Of a stretch of DNA of 10,201 nucleotides, positions 1-5,473 are shown in pieces. The notes under the pieces were generated by a model, which saw only the letters and a list, made by a program, of their open reading frames with translations, did no database searches and was not told where the DNA came from. The first letter of the stretch is position 1. Each line of letters begins with the position of its first letter. The stretch lies in assembly GCA_026390215.1 (NCBI GenBank), contig JAPLGJ010000233.1:1-10201 (forward strand). Direction: 5' to 3'. The translations under genes and the position numbers were made by a program. The stretch is from Caldisericota bacterium (GTDB taxonomy: Bacteria; Caldisericota; Caldisericia; Cryosericales; Cryosericaceae).

Positions 1-1
1 T

Positions 2-385
2 GGTCGCGCCTACTACTGGATTGCCGGCAACTCCGGTCCTCACGATGCCAAGCCCGGTAGCGACGGCTATGCACTCATCAACAACTACGTCTCTGTCACA
101 CCGATCAATCTCGACCTGACGTGCGATGAGCTGTTGAAGCCACTTGAGGACCGCAAGGGTCTGGTGGACAGGCGGCTGGCCATCGTCACTGGTGCGCGTG
201 GAACCTTCGGCAGGCCGGCGACTCCTGCCAGGCGAAGTGTGAAGTCTCCTGTTGCGGCGACCAGCCCGAATAATGCATCAAAAGCCCTTGCAGCTGCCTC
301 GAGGGCTGTGTCGGACCACAGCGGGTCTGGTTCTGAAGTGAAGGCTGTGAGCGCCACGGCGGTCAGGAAGAAGCTCAAACGTTGA
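2..385 (+). CDS. surE: 5'/3'-nucleotidase SurE, C-terminal part (gene starts before the window)
   Basis: This is the 3' end of an open frame entering from the left edge; 127 residues are visible. The first 40 hold the SurE C-terminal signature: GRAYYWIAGNSG, then a Gly-Ser-Asp-Gly turn and NNYVSVTPINLDLT, matching the end of the SurE fold. SurE proteins are metal-dependent cytoplasmic phosphatases acting on nucleoside 5'- and 3'-monophosphates. The catalytic N-terminal half, with the metal-binding Asp pair, is outside the window. Known SurE proteins usually end about 20-30 residues after the DLT motif, but here the frame runs another 87 residues. The last 60 or so are rich in Ala, Ser, Arg and Lys, nearly free of acidic residues, and end RKKLKR. 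The tail could be a real disordered extension or a consequence of a frameshift. No terminator with a T run is obvious after the stop. The family call is strong; the role of the tail is unknown. Confidence 0.88.
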   Translation, partial: GRAYYWIAGNSGPHDAKPGSDGYALINNYVSVTPINLDLTCDELLKPLEDRKGLVDRRLAIVTGARGTFGRPATPARRSVKSPVAATSPNNASKALAAASRAVSDHSGSGSEVKAVSATAVRKKLKR

Positions 386-420
386 TGCAGAGCCTTGTTC
401 AGATGCTCACATAGTGCGGG

Positions 421-451
421 TGACAAGAGGGGTCAATGCTATTGACAAGAG
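421..451 (+). repeat. Two direct repeats of TGACAAGAG, 22 bases apart
   Basis: The nonamer TGACAAGAG occurs at 421-429 and 443-451, an offset of 22 bases or about two helical turns. The second copy overlaps the -35 box of the promoter at 442-469. This spacing would place two protein-binding sites on the same DNA face, but a chance match cannot be excluded. Confidence 0.4.
432..446. promoter_or_regulatory. Operator-like palindrome over the -35 box
   Basis: GTCAATGCTATTGAC is a perfect inverted repeat of two 6-base arms around GCT. Its right arm covers most of the TTGACA hexamer at 442-447. A dimeric repressor bound here would block RNA polymerase; no candidate regulator gene is in the window. 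GGGGTC at 429-434 and GACCCC at 456-461 form a second, wider inverted repeat around the same site. Function is inferred from position and symmetry only. Confidence 0.4.
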
Positions 452-469
452 AATCGACCCCACTATAGT
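442..469 (+). promoter_or_regulatory. Sigma-70-type promoter upstream of the ligase gene
   Basis: TTGACA at 442-447 is a perfect -35 consensus and TATAGT at 464-469 is a close -10 match, separated by 16 bases. Transcription would begin near 475-477, giving a leader of about 286 bases before the ligase start codon at 763. The same 16-base spacing appears at the azlC and pta promoters, which supports the reading. Confidence 0.7.
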
Positions 470-475
470 TGTTGC

Positions 476-640
476 GAAGTTCATTTTGCTTCATGGGAGA
501 CAACTGCGTGAATACAGATAGAAGAATGGTTCTTTCGTACGAAGACCGCGAGTCTGTCGACGAACCACCCCCAAGCCGCAAGCGGCATAGACGGGGGCTG
601 TACGCACGTTCCCTTTTCACTGGTAACAGCCTTTTAGCAC
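476..640 (+). ncRNA. Candidate structured RNA or long structured leader of unknown class
   Basis: The 386-762 gap holds no convincing gene; from the promoter onward it is rich in potential RNA pairing. A long interrupted stem can form from GGGA (495-498) with TCCC (610-613), GCGT (506-509) with ACGC (602-605), and ACAG (514-517) with CTGT (598-601). Inside it lie a hairpin around 528-547 (CTTTCGTACGAAG core) and a GC-rich hairpin at 568-596, CCCCC with GGGGG enclosing GCCG-CAAG-CGGC. This nested rod resembles a stand-alone small RNA or a cis-regulatory leader. I found none of the signatures I know for T-box, tmRNA, SRP RNA or RNase P RNA, and could not confirm 6S RNA. The 3' end is uncertain because no clear terminator follows; the T runs at 614-617 and 632-635 are the only hints. 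Confidence 0.4.
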
Positions 641-693
641 TGATTCTCCCCTCTGACGAGCGGCGGCTCCAGCCGTTGTCTACGCTCCTCGGC

Positions 694-742
694 GATGGTC
701 GGGCTGGATAGTCATGAGCAATACCTTACTCATCACCCATCC
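694..742 (+). promoter_or_regulatory. Leader hairpin just before the ligase ribosome-binding site
   Basis: ATGAG at 714-718 pairs with CTCAT at 729-733. The flanks GGAT (706-709) with ATCC (739-742), or GATGG (694-698) with CCATC (737-741), can extend it in alternative ways. It ends about seven bases before the GAGGAG ribosome-binding site at 749-754, so it could affect translation or stabilise the mRNA. Confidence 0.35.
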
Positions 743-762
743 AACAACGAGGAGAACGTATC

Positions 763-1812
763 ATGCGTATAGGCATTACCTACAACCTGTCTACTGAAGT
801 CGCAGCCGCAGAAGGAATCCCATCCGACAGGGCGGACGAGTTCGATTCCCTGGAGACGGTTCGGAATATCGAGAGAGGCATTATCGCAGCCGGGCACGAA
901 CCTGTTCGGCTGGGATTTGGGCTGGACGCCATTTCGCGCCTGAAACGGCAGCCAGTCGACCTGGTCTTCAATATCGCCGAAGGACTGTACGGCCGTGCCC
1001 GTGAATCGCAGATGCCGGCCATCCTCGACATGATGGGCATCCCATACACCTTCTCCGACACGCTGGCATTGTCCCTCGCGCTCGACAAGACGATCACCAA
1101 ACGAGTCTTGATGCAGGGCGGCATCAACACACCAGCCTTCTGGTCGGTGGACAATCCTGTTCAGGTCGAGGCCATCATCCAGGCCGGTGCCCCCAGGTAT
1201 CCACTGTTCGTCAAGCCGTCCCGTGAGGGCTCCAGCATGGGTATCAACGACAACTCCCGGGTCACTTGCGACGACGAGCTCCGCAACCAGGTGAGCGAAC
1301 TGCTGGCAGCGTATCCCGGCTCCAGCATCCTCATCGAGGAGTTCTTGCCTGGCCGCGAAGTCACCGTGGGTGTCATCGGCAACCGGGAACCAGAGGTTCT
1401 CGGGGTAATGTCGTTCAAGCTGCTGAGTGGGACTGAGAGAGATTTCTTCTACACGCCGGAGATCAAGCATCACTGGGAGAAGTACCTTGTTCCCGAGTGC
1501 CCCGCTGACCTCACCGCCGATGAATACCAGAAGGTGCGCGACTTGGCCGTCGGTGTCTTCAAGGCACTGCATTGTCGTGACTGTGCCCGAATCGACATGC
1601 GATTCGACGCAAATGGCGAACCGTCGTTCATAGAGATCAACCCACTGGCCGGTCTGACGAAGGGCAAGAGTGATATCCCCGTCATGGCCGAACTGATGGG
1701 ACTATCCTACGAGGACCTCATCGGCCGCATCATTCAGGCCGCCGTCGAACGCATCGACGCAGAACGGCCCGAGACCACGGTGGTCACCGAGGTTCAGCGC
1801 GAGACCGTCTGA
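763..1812 (+). CDS. Divergent D-alanine--D-alanine ligase-like ATP-grasp enzyme
   Basis: The 349-residue product is typical of the Ddl family, which joins two D-amino acids (or a D-amino and a D-hydroxy acid) with ATP in the cytoplasm. ATP-grasp features are clear: LDK around Lys109, VKPSREGSSMGI at 150-161 (phosphate-binding Lys151 and glycine/serine loop), IEEFL at 191-195, ARID with Asp278, and FIEINP with Glu291 and Asn293 as magnesium ligands. The segment FFYTPEIKHHWEKY (228-241) corresponds to the lid loop around E. coli DdlB Tyr216. The amino-acid-binding parts differ: the N-terminal GGxSxEREVS motif is absent, the central HGxxGEDG motif is replaced by AEGLYGRARES (72-82), and the C-terminal NTxPGMT motif reads NPLAGLT. 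The acceptor substrate may therefore not be D-Ala. The start is fixed by GAGGAG at 749-754, eight bases before ATG. A terminator follows, so it is probably monocistronic with its long leader. Confidence 0.8.
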   Translation: MRIGITYNLSTEVAAAEGIPSDRADEFDSLETVRNIERGIIAAGHEPVRLGFGLDAISRLKRQPVDLVFNIAEGLYGRARESQMPAILDMMGIPYTFSDTLALSLALDKTITKRVLMQGGINTPAFWSVDNPVQVEAIIQAGAPRYPLFVKPSREGSSMGINDNSRVTCDDELRNQVSELLAAYPGSSILIEEFLPGREVTVGVIGNREPEVLGVMSFKLLSGTERDFFYTPEIKHHWEKYLVPECPADLTADEYQKVRDLAVGVFKALHCRDCARIDMRFDANGEPSFIEINPLAGLTKGKSDIPVMAELMGLSYEDLIGRIIQAAVERIDAERPETTVVTEVQRETV

Positions 1813-1837
1813 CCTCTTGCAGCTTTGACTCAACGTT

Positions 1838-1873
1838 GATGGACGCTGGCGCTGACTGGCGTCCATCTCGTTT
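1838..1873 (+). terminator. Intrinsic terminator after the ligase gene
   Basis: GATGGACGC (1838-1846) pairs perfectly with GCGTCCATC (1859-1867) around a 12-base loop, followed by the short T-rich tail TCGTTT. It begins 25 bases after the ligase stop codon. The T tract is weak but the stem is strong, so it probably separates the ligase from the racemase-kinase unit. Confidence 0.65.
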
Positions 1874-1910
1874 CATATGATAGGATGCTGGGCAAGCCCG
1901 CGTCCTGGTC

Positions 1911-1938
1911 TTTCCATAGCAGATGGGCGAGCTACACT
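1911..1938 (+). promoter_or_regulatory. Possible promoter for the racemase-kinase unit
   Basis: TTTCCA (1911-1916) and TACACT (1933-1938) are imperfect -35 and -10 hexamers 16 bases apart, lying between the ligase terminator and the racemase start. A promoter is expected here because of the upstream terminator. TATGAT at 1876-1881 is an alternative -10 box without a good -35. Confidence 0.3.
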
Positions 1939-1995
1939 GAATACGTCGCAGCACTGCCAGTCTAATCAAGCGCTGCTGACAGGAGCGTGCATGGA

Positions 1996-3159
1996 GTGAG
2001 TAGTTTTCCGCGCGTCGTCGTCGACCTCGATTGTCTGACCGATAATGCTGCCAAGGTCCGCTCACTCTGCCGGGAGCACGGACTGGGTGTCGTGGCCGTC
2101 ACCAAAGGAGTGACGTCGGATGCCGAGATCGTTCAGGCGTTCATGCGCGGCGGTATTCACAGCATCGGCGACTCGCGCGTCCACGACTTCCTGAGCTTGC
2201 GTCAGGAGGAGTTCGGTGTCCTGGAACTCACGCTCCTCAGGCAGCCTCCACACTCGCAGATGCATCTCGTTCCGCACATCACCGATCGCGCGTTCATGTC
2301 GGAATTGAGTGCCATGGAGGCGCTGGGTGAGGCCGCTCTGGCCAAGGGAACGACCTGTGATGTCCTCGCGGTGGTCGAAATGGGAGACCGACGCGACGGT
2401 GTGCCGACGTCGGAGCTGACCCCGTTCGTCCTTGCCGCGTCGAGGATCGCGGGTGTGGAGGTCGTGGGCCTGGCTGCAAATGTGGGATGCATCACCGGGA
2501 TCCTGCCCACTGCCGAGAACCAGGACCTGTTCGGTGCGACTGCTGAGCGTGTCCGCCGCGAGACGGGACTACCCCTGCAGATCGTCTCGACGGGCGGAAC
2601 AGTAGCCCTCGACCTGATCGAGCATGGCTTGCTGTCACCGACCGTGACCGAGCTGCGAGCCGGCGAGGCACTCCTGCTTGGTGTCAGCACGACCGACTCG
2701 CGCGTCATCCCCTGGCTGCGTCAGGACGCGTTTGTCCTGGAGGCCGAAGTCATCGAGGTGCGGGAGAAGCCGAGCGCACCCGATGGGCCTGTGGGTCTGG
2801 ACGCGGAAGGCCGGCAACCCCATGTCGTGGACCGTGGTGTCCGCAGACGCGCGGTGCTGGCACTGGGATACACCGACACGGACCCGGGCGCCCTGATACC
2901 TCTGGACGAGGGGATCGCAATTGCCGGCAGCTCCAGCGATCACATGGTCCTCGACGTGACGGAGGCAGAGAACGATTTCTGCGAAGGCGACGTCGTGCAC
3001 TTCAGGATGAAGTATGCAGCGTTGCTGCACTCCATGTTGTCACCCTATGTGGCCCGGGAGTATCGTCGGAGCCAGAACGCCGTTGTCGAGATGCTGACCC
3101 GGGAGGGTCGATTGACACAGGCGCGTCAGACCAGCACGGAGGACGGCGTCGGGGCATGA
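1996..3159 (+). CDS. PLP-dependent racemase of the ornithine/alanine racemase family
   Basis: The 387-residue product belongs to the alanine racemase-like fold III family that includes clostridial ornithine racemase (Orr). PRVVVDLDCLTDNAAKV opens the barrel; the PLP-binding lysine is Lys37 in VVAVTKGV. Downstream are family segments such as VEMGDRRDGV, STGG, LRAGEALLLG, VREKPSAP, RRRAVLALGYTDTDP, GSSSDHMVLDV and the ending YAALLHSMLSPYVARE. These enzymes invert the alpha carbon of an amino acid; whether the substrate is ornithine, alanine or another residue cannot be read from sequence. I chose GTG at 1996 because AGGAG (1981-1985) lies 10 bases upstream; the in-frame GTG at 1987 is only one base from that site. 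The pseudokinase gene starts 25 bases after its stop, so the two are probably co-transcribed. About 20 residues after the family's usual end form a polar tail. Confidence 0.85.
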   Translation: MSSFPRVVVDLDCLTDNAAKVRSLCREHGLGVVAVTKGVTSDAEIVQAFMRGGIHSIGDSRVHDFLSLRQEEFGVLELTLLRQPPHSQMHLVPHITDRAFMSELSAMEALGEAALAKGTTCDVLAVVEMGDRRDGVPTSELTPFVLAASRIAGVEVVGLAANVGCITGILPTAENQDLFGATAERVRRETGLPLQIVSTGGTVALDLIEHGLLSPTVTELRAGEALLLGVSTTDSRVIPWLRQDAFVLEAEVIEVREKPSAPDGPVGLDAEGRQPHVVDRGVRRRAVLALGYTDTDPGALIPLDEGIAIAGSSSDHMVLDVTEAENDFCEGDVVHFRMKYAALLHSMLSPYVAREYRRSQNAVVEMLTREGRLTQARQTSTEDGVGA

Positions 3160-3184
3160 GAGCACGGTCGCAAAGGGGGACGAG

Positions 3185-4762
3185 ATGAGGGATTGGAGAT
3201 GGACAACGATGGTGGAGCTGCCTGCCGACCAGGCACAGCAGGAACCCATTGCTTCCTGTGTTCCCGGGAACTGTCCGTGTTCGTGTCTTCGGAGCATGGT
3301 GCGCGTGGTGGACGCGGTCGCGACTGAGCAGGCTGTACTGGAGGCCCAGGCGGCGCTTGGCGAGGTGACCGGCAAGGTAGTCCTCTCCGTCTACCGCAAG
3401 GTGGCGGGCGAGGACCTGCTGGACTTGGTGGCGACAGGACATGAACCCGGCGAAACGCTCACCCGCATCAGAGTACCGGTTGTGGCAGCCTCGATGCTGG
3501 GAGCGGTGCTGGCGGATGGCGTGGTCCGCTGGGCGACGGCGGATGAGGGTGACGTTTCCACAGTCGGCGTGGCGGCACTGCGCGACCAGGGACAGAACGT
3601 TGGGCTGGTGATCGCCGAGTTTGCACGCGACGGTTCGGGTGTGGGCAAGCCGTCTGCGGTCTGTCTGCGCTGCATGGCTGCCGTCATGAGCGTGGTCACC
3701 CTCAGGGCCGGGATCGACGAAGCACACGGGAGTTTGCTGAGGCTGGCCCGCTATCGCAGCGTGGCGGAGCTGTCGGTTCAGGTGACCCACGACTTCAACA
3801 ACATGATGCAGGGGGTGCTCGGCAACGCGGCGCTGGCCAAGATGGACGTACCCGAGGATAGTCCCCTCGCAGTGTCGATGGCTGCTATCGAGGAGTCCGC
3901 CACGCGAGCCTCAGTTCTCGCACGCAAGATGCTGAACTTTGCGCGCGACAGCGCTAAGGGCACGGCCGCATGTGATGCGGTCAAGGCGGCCTCGGATGCC
4001 CTCGACTTGGCTGGAACACTGTACCTCAGGGGAGTCACGGTCACCAAGGAGTTGCCCGGACATGCGGTTCCCGTGCGCATGACCGACAACGACCTGGGGA
4101 ACATACTGGTCTTGCTCATCAAGTCCAGCGTCCTTCGGCTCAAGCCGGTCACGGGTGCCCAGTTGAGCATCGCCGGTGATCCCATGAGTGAACGCGAAGA
4201 GATTCGACTGGAGCTCCACGGCGTTACCCAGGCGATCAGCACCGCGGATGGCAGGGAAGCAGAACTGCTGGCGTCGGCGGCGCAGGCGGTGGCAACCAGG
4301 AGCAGAGCGTCGCTTGACGTCACATCTGCCCCGGGAGTCATCAGCATTTTCCTGACAGTGGCAAAGGAGGTGGCGCAGCAGTCTTCGTTCCACTCTGACC
4401 ACACGCAGCCGGCTCAGGAGGCGGACCTCAGGGGGACGCGCGTCCTCGTCGTCGGCAAGCCGTCTCCGCTCGTCATGCTGCTCGGTGCGACCGGGTGTAC
4501 GGCGCAGGCGTCGTTGACTTGGGAGGACGCCGCACAGAATACTGCGCACGTTGCGCCGAGTGTCGTGCTGGCAGTCGTCAGTGACAGCTCCGATCTTGAT
4601 GCTGCGGTGGAGGGGCGCGGGCGTCTGGGTTTGCCGGTCATTGTCATTTGCCAGCATGGCGTCGGCTGTCCTGCCGACAAGGCATCGTCCGTCGACGGTG
4701 TCCTGGGGCTGCCTCTGGATCTCGACGACCTGCGCCGTATGCTCACGCGCGTCCTCCACTGA
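3185..4762 (+). CDS. Degenerate hybrid histidine kinase-like protein (GAF-like, HisKA-like, pseudo-receiver)
   Basis: The 525-residue product has no membrane segment or signal peptide. Residues 1-40 include the cysteine cluster CVPGNCPCSC (Cys25, 30, 32, 34). Residues 45-175 look like a GAF-type sensor, with a further CLRC pair at 160-163. A dimerisation/phosphoacceptor region follows, with the H-box VTHDFNNMMQGVLGN around His202. Where an ATPase domain should be (about 260-395) the N-box position reads DNDLGNILVLLIKSSVL without the expected Asn, and the DxGxG and GxGLG boxes are not recognisable. Residues 417-525 resemble a receiver (GTRVLVVGKPSP, LPVIVICQ, GVLGLPLDLDDL). The paired acidic residues are replaced by Gly-Lys, the phospho-Asp position by a hydrophobic residue, and the conserved Lys by Leu. 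It therefore probably cannot bind ATP or accept phosphate by the normal route, and may act as a sensor or scaffold. ATG at 3185 follows an AGGGGG ribosome-binding site; ATG at 3209 is an alternative. Confidence 0.65.
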   Translation: MRDWRWTTMVELPADQAQQEPIASCVPGNCPCSCLRSMVRVVDAVATEQAVLEAQAALGEVTGKVVLSVYRKVAGEDLLDLVATGHEPGETLTRIRVPVVAASMLGAVLADGVVRWATADEGDVSTVGVAALRDQGQNVGLVIAEFARDGSGVGKPSAVCLRCMAAVMSVVTLRAGIDEAHGSLLRLARYRSVAELSVQVTHDFNNMMQGVLGNAALAKMDVPEDSPLAVSMAAIEESATRASVLARKMLNFARDSAKGTAACDAVKAASDALDLAGTLYLRGVTVTKELPGHAVPVRMTDNDLGNILVLLIKSSVLRLKPVTGAQLSIAGDPMSEREEIRLELHGVTQAISTADGREAELLASAAQAVATRSRASLDVTSAPGVISIFLTVAKEVAQQSSFHSDHTQPAQEADLRGTRVLVVGKPSPLVMLLGATGCTAQASLTWEDAAQNTAHVAPSVVLAVVSDSSDLDAAVEGRGRLGLPVIVICQHGVGCPADKASSVDGVLGLPLDLDDLRRMLTRVLH

Positions 4763-4769
4763 TCTGACT

Positions 4770-4814
4770 AATTGTGAATCCCTTTGGTGCCTGGCACCAA
4801 AGGGATTCACAATT
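4770..4814. repeat. Perfect 45-base palindrome between converging genes
   Basis: Two perfectly complementary 22-base arms (4770-4791 and 4793-4814) flank one central T. The core reads TTTGGTGCCTGGCACCAAA. It fills most of the 68-base gap between the pseudokinase stop and the CYTH stop. In RNA it would form a roughly 20-bp hairpin on either strand, suggesting a bidirectional terminator or RNA 3'-end stabiliser, but neither side has a real T tract. The GGTGCC-T-GGCACC core recalls REP-like intergenic repeats in many bacteria, so a dispersed element is an alternative. Confidence 0.75.
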
Positions 4815-4830
4815 GACGAAGGGATATCCG

Positions 4831-5472
4831 TCAGATGAGTTCGAGTGCCTTGAGCCCGTCCTGGTACTTAGATGAGGCGCGACGGGGAATGACGGCGAAG
4901 AACGTCTCGAACGCTCGCATCAGGTCCTGAAGACCCTCGACCGAACCCGCTTTCTGTTCGATTTCCAGTTCAGTTGCGTCAGCCTTGAGCCCGGGCTTGC
5001 GGGGGGAGCTGAAGACGACTGTGTCGCACGCGATCTCGTAGGCCCGCTCGCCGTCATGGAGGACATAGTGCAGGGAGCGCTTGTCCATCGATCGCAGGGA
5101 AGCAGAGAGGGTCACGTCCTTCAGCAGTCTCACTGACGAAGGCATCAGGCGCATGACGTCCTCGACGGTTGGCAGCGATTTCTCCGAGAAGCCCGGAGCG
5201 TCGACCTCTTCCTCGGGACGCTCCTGCACCAGCCCGTCCGGTGAGGCGGACGGGCCTTTGAGAGAAAGAAGGATCCTGCCCTGCATGATGCGAAGGCGCA
5301 GCGCGTGGTGGCTGTAGAACAGGGCCAGTTCGGCAGTGTCGAGGTAGATGGTCAGGATATCGACGGTTCCGGCGTGCTCGAGCGCGAAGTTCCCGATATG
5401 GTCCATGGCGTTCAGGCGGCGAAACAGTGCCTGGTCCAGGACCTGATACTTGACTTCGCGCTCGGTGCTCAC
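4831..5472 (-). CDS. CYTH-domain (triphosphate tunnel metalloenzyme) protein
   Basis: The 213-residue product is a full-length single CYTH domain. It starts with the defining ExExK motif (Glu4, Glu6, Lys8 in TEREVK). The other tunnel residues follow in order: IYLDT (42-46), LRLRI with Arg59 and Arg61, SLKG with Lys72, an acidic PEEEV at 86-90, Asp150 in IACDTV, ELEIE (168-172), and SKYQDG with Lys202. CYTH enzymes bind a triphosphate with divalent metal and include inorganic triphosphatases, thiamine triphosphatases and class IV adenylate cyclases. The complete tunnel argues for an active enzyme, most simply a tripolyphosphatase, but the substrate is unresolved. The GTG start lies one base after the pepV stop, with AAGGG inside the pepV end as ribosome-binding site, so translation is probably coupled. 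It is the last gene of the four-gene - strand unit and ends 17 bases from the palindrome. Confidence 0.85.
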   Translation of the reverse strand: MSTEREVKYQVLDQALFRRLNAMDHIGNFALEHAGTVDILTIYLDTAELALFYSHHALRLRIMQGRILLSLKGPSASPDGLVQERPEEEVDAPGFSEKSLPTVEDVMRLMPSSVRLLKDVTLSASLRSMDKRSLHYVLHDGERAYEIACDTVVFSSPRKPGLKADATELEIEQKAGSVEGLQDLMRAFETFFAVIPRRASSKYQDGLKALELI

Positions 5473-5473
5473 C

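Noticed and set aside
469..711. 80-residue open frame in the gap before the ligase gene
   Set aside because: It has no ribosome-binding site, begins at the predicted transcription start and has a composition unlike a folded protein; the same bases are better explained by RNA pairing.
386..762. T-box, tmRNA, SRP RNA or RNase P RNA in the leader
   Set aside because: None of their conserved sequence motifs could be found; the region is left as an unclassified candidate.
733..1572. 279-residue - strand frame opposite the ligase gene
   Set aside because: Antisense to a convincing ATP-grasp gene and without recognisable motifs or a ribosome-binding site.
1987..1995. Earlier GTG start for the racemase at 1987
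   Set aside because: It is only one base after the AGGAG ribosome-binding site; GTG at 1996 has proper spacing and the expected N-terminus.
4770..4814. Insertion-sequence end or CRP-type operator
   Set aside because: There is no transposase or target duplication nearby, and the half-site spacing does not fit TGTGA-N6-TCACA; its position between two stop codons favours a 3'-end element.
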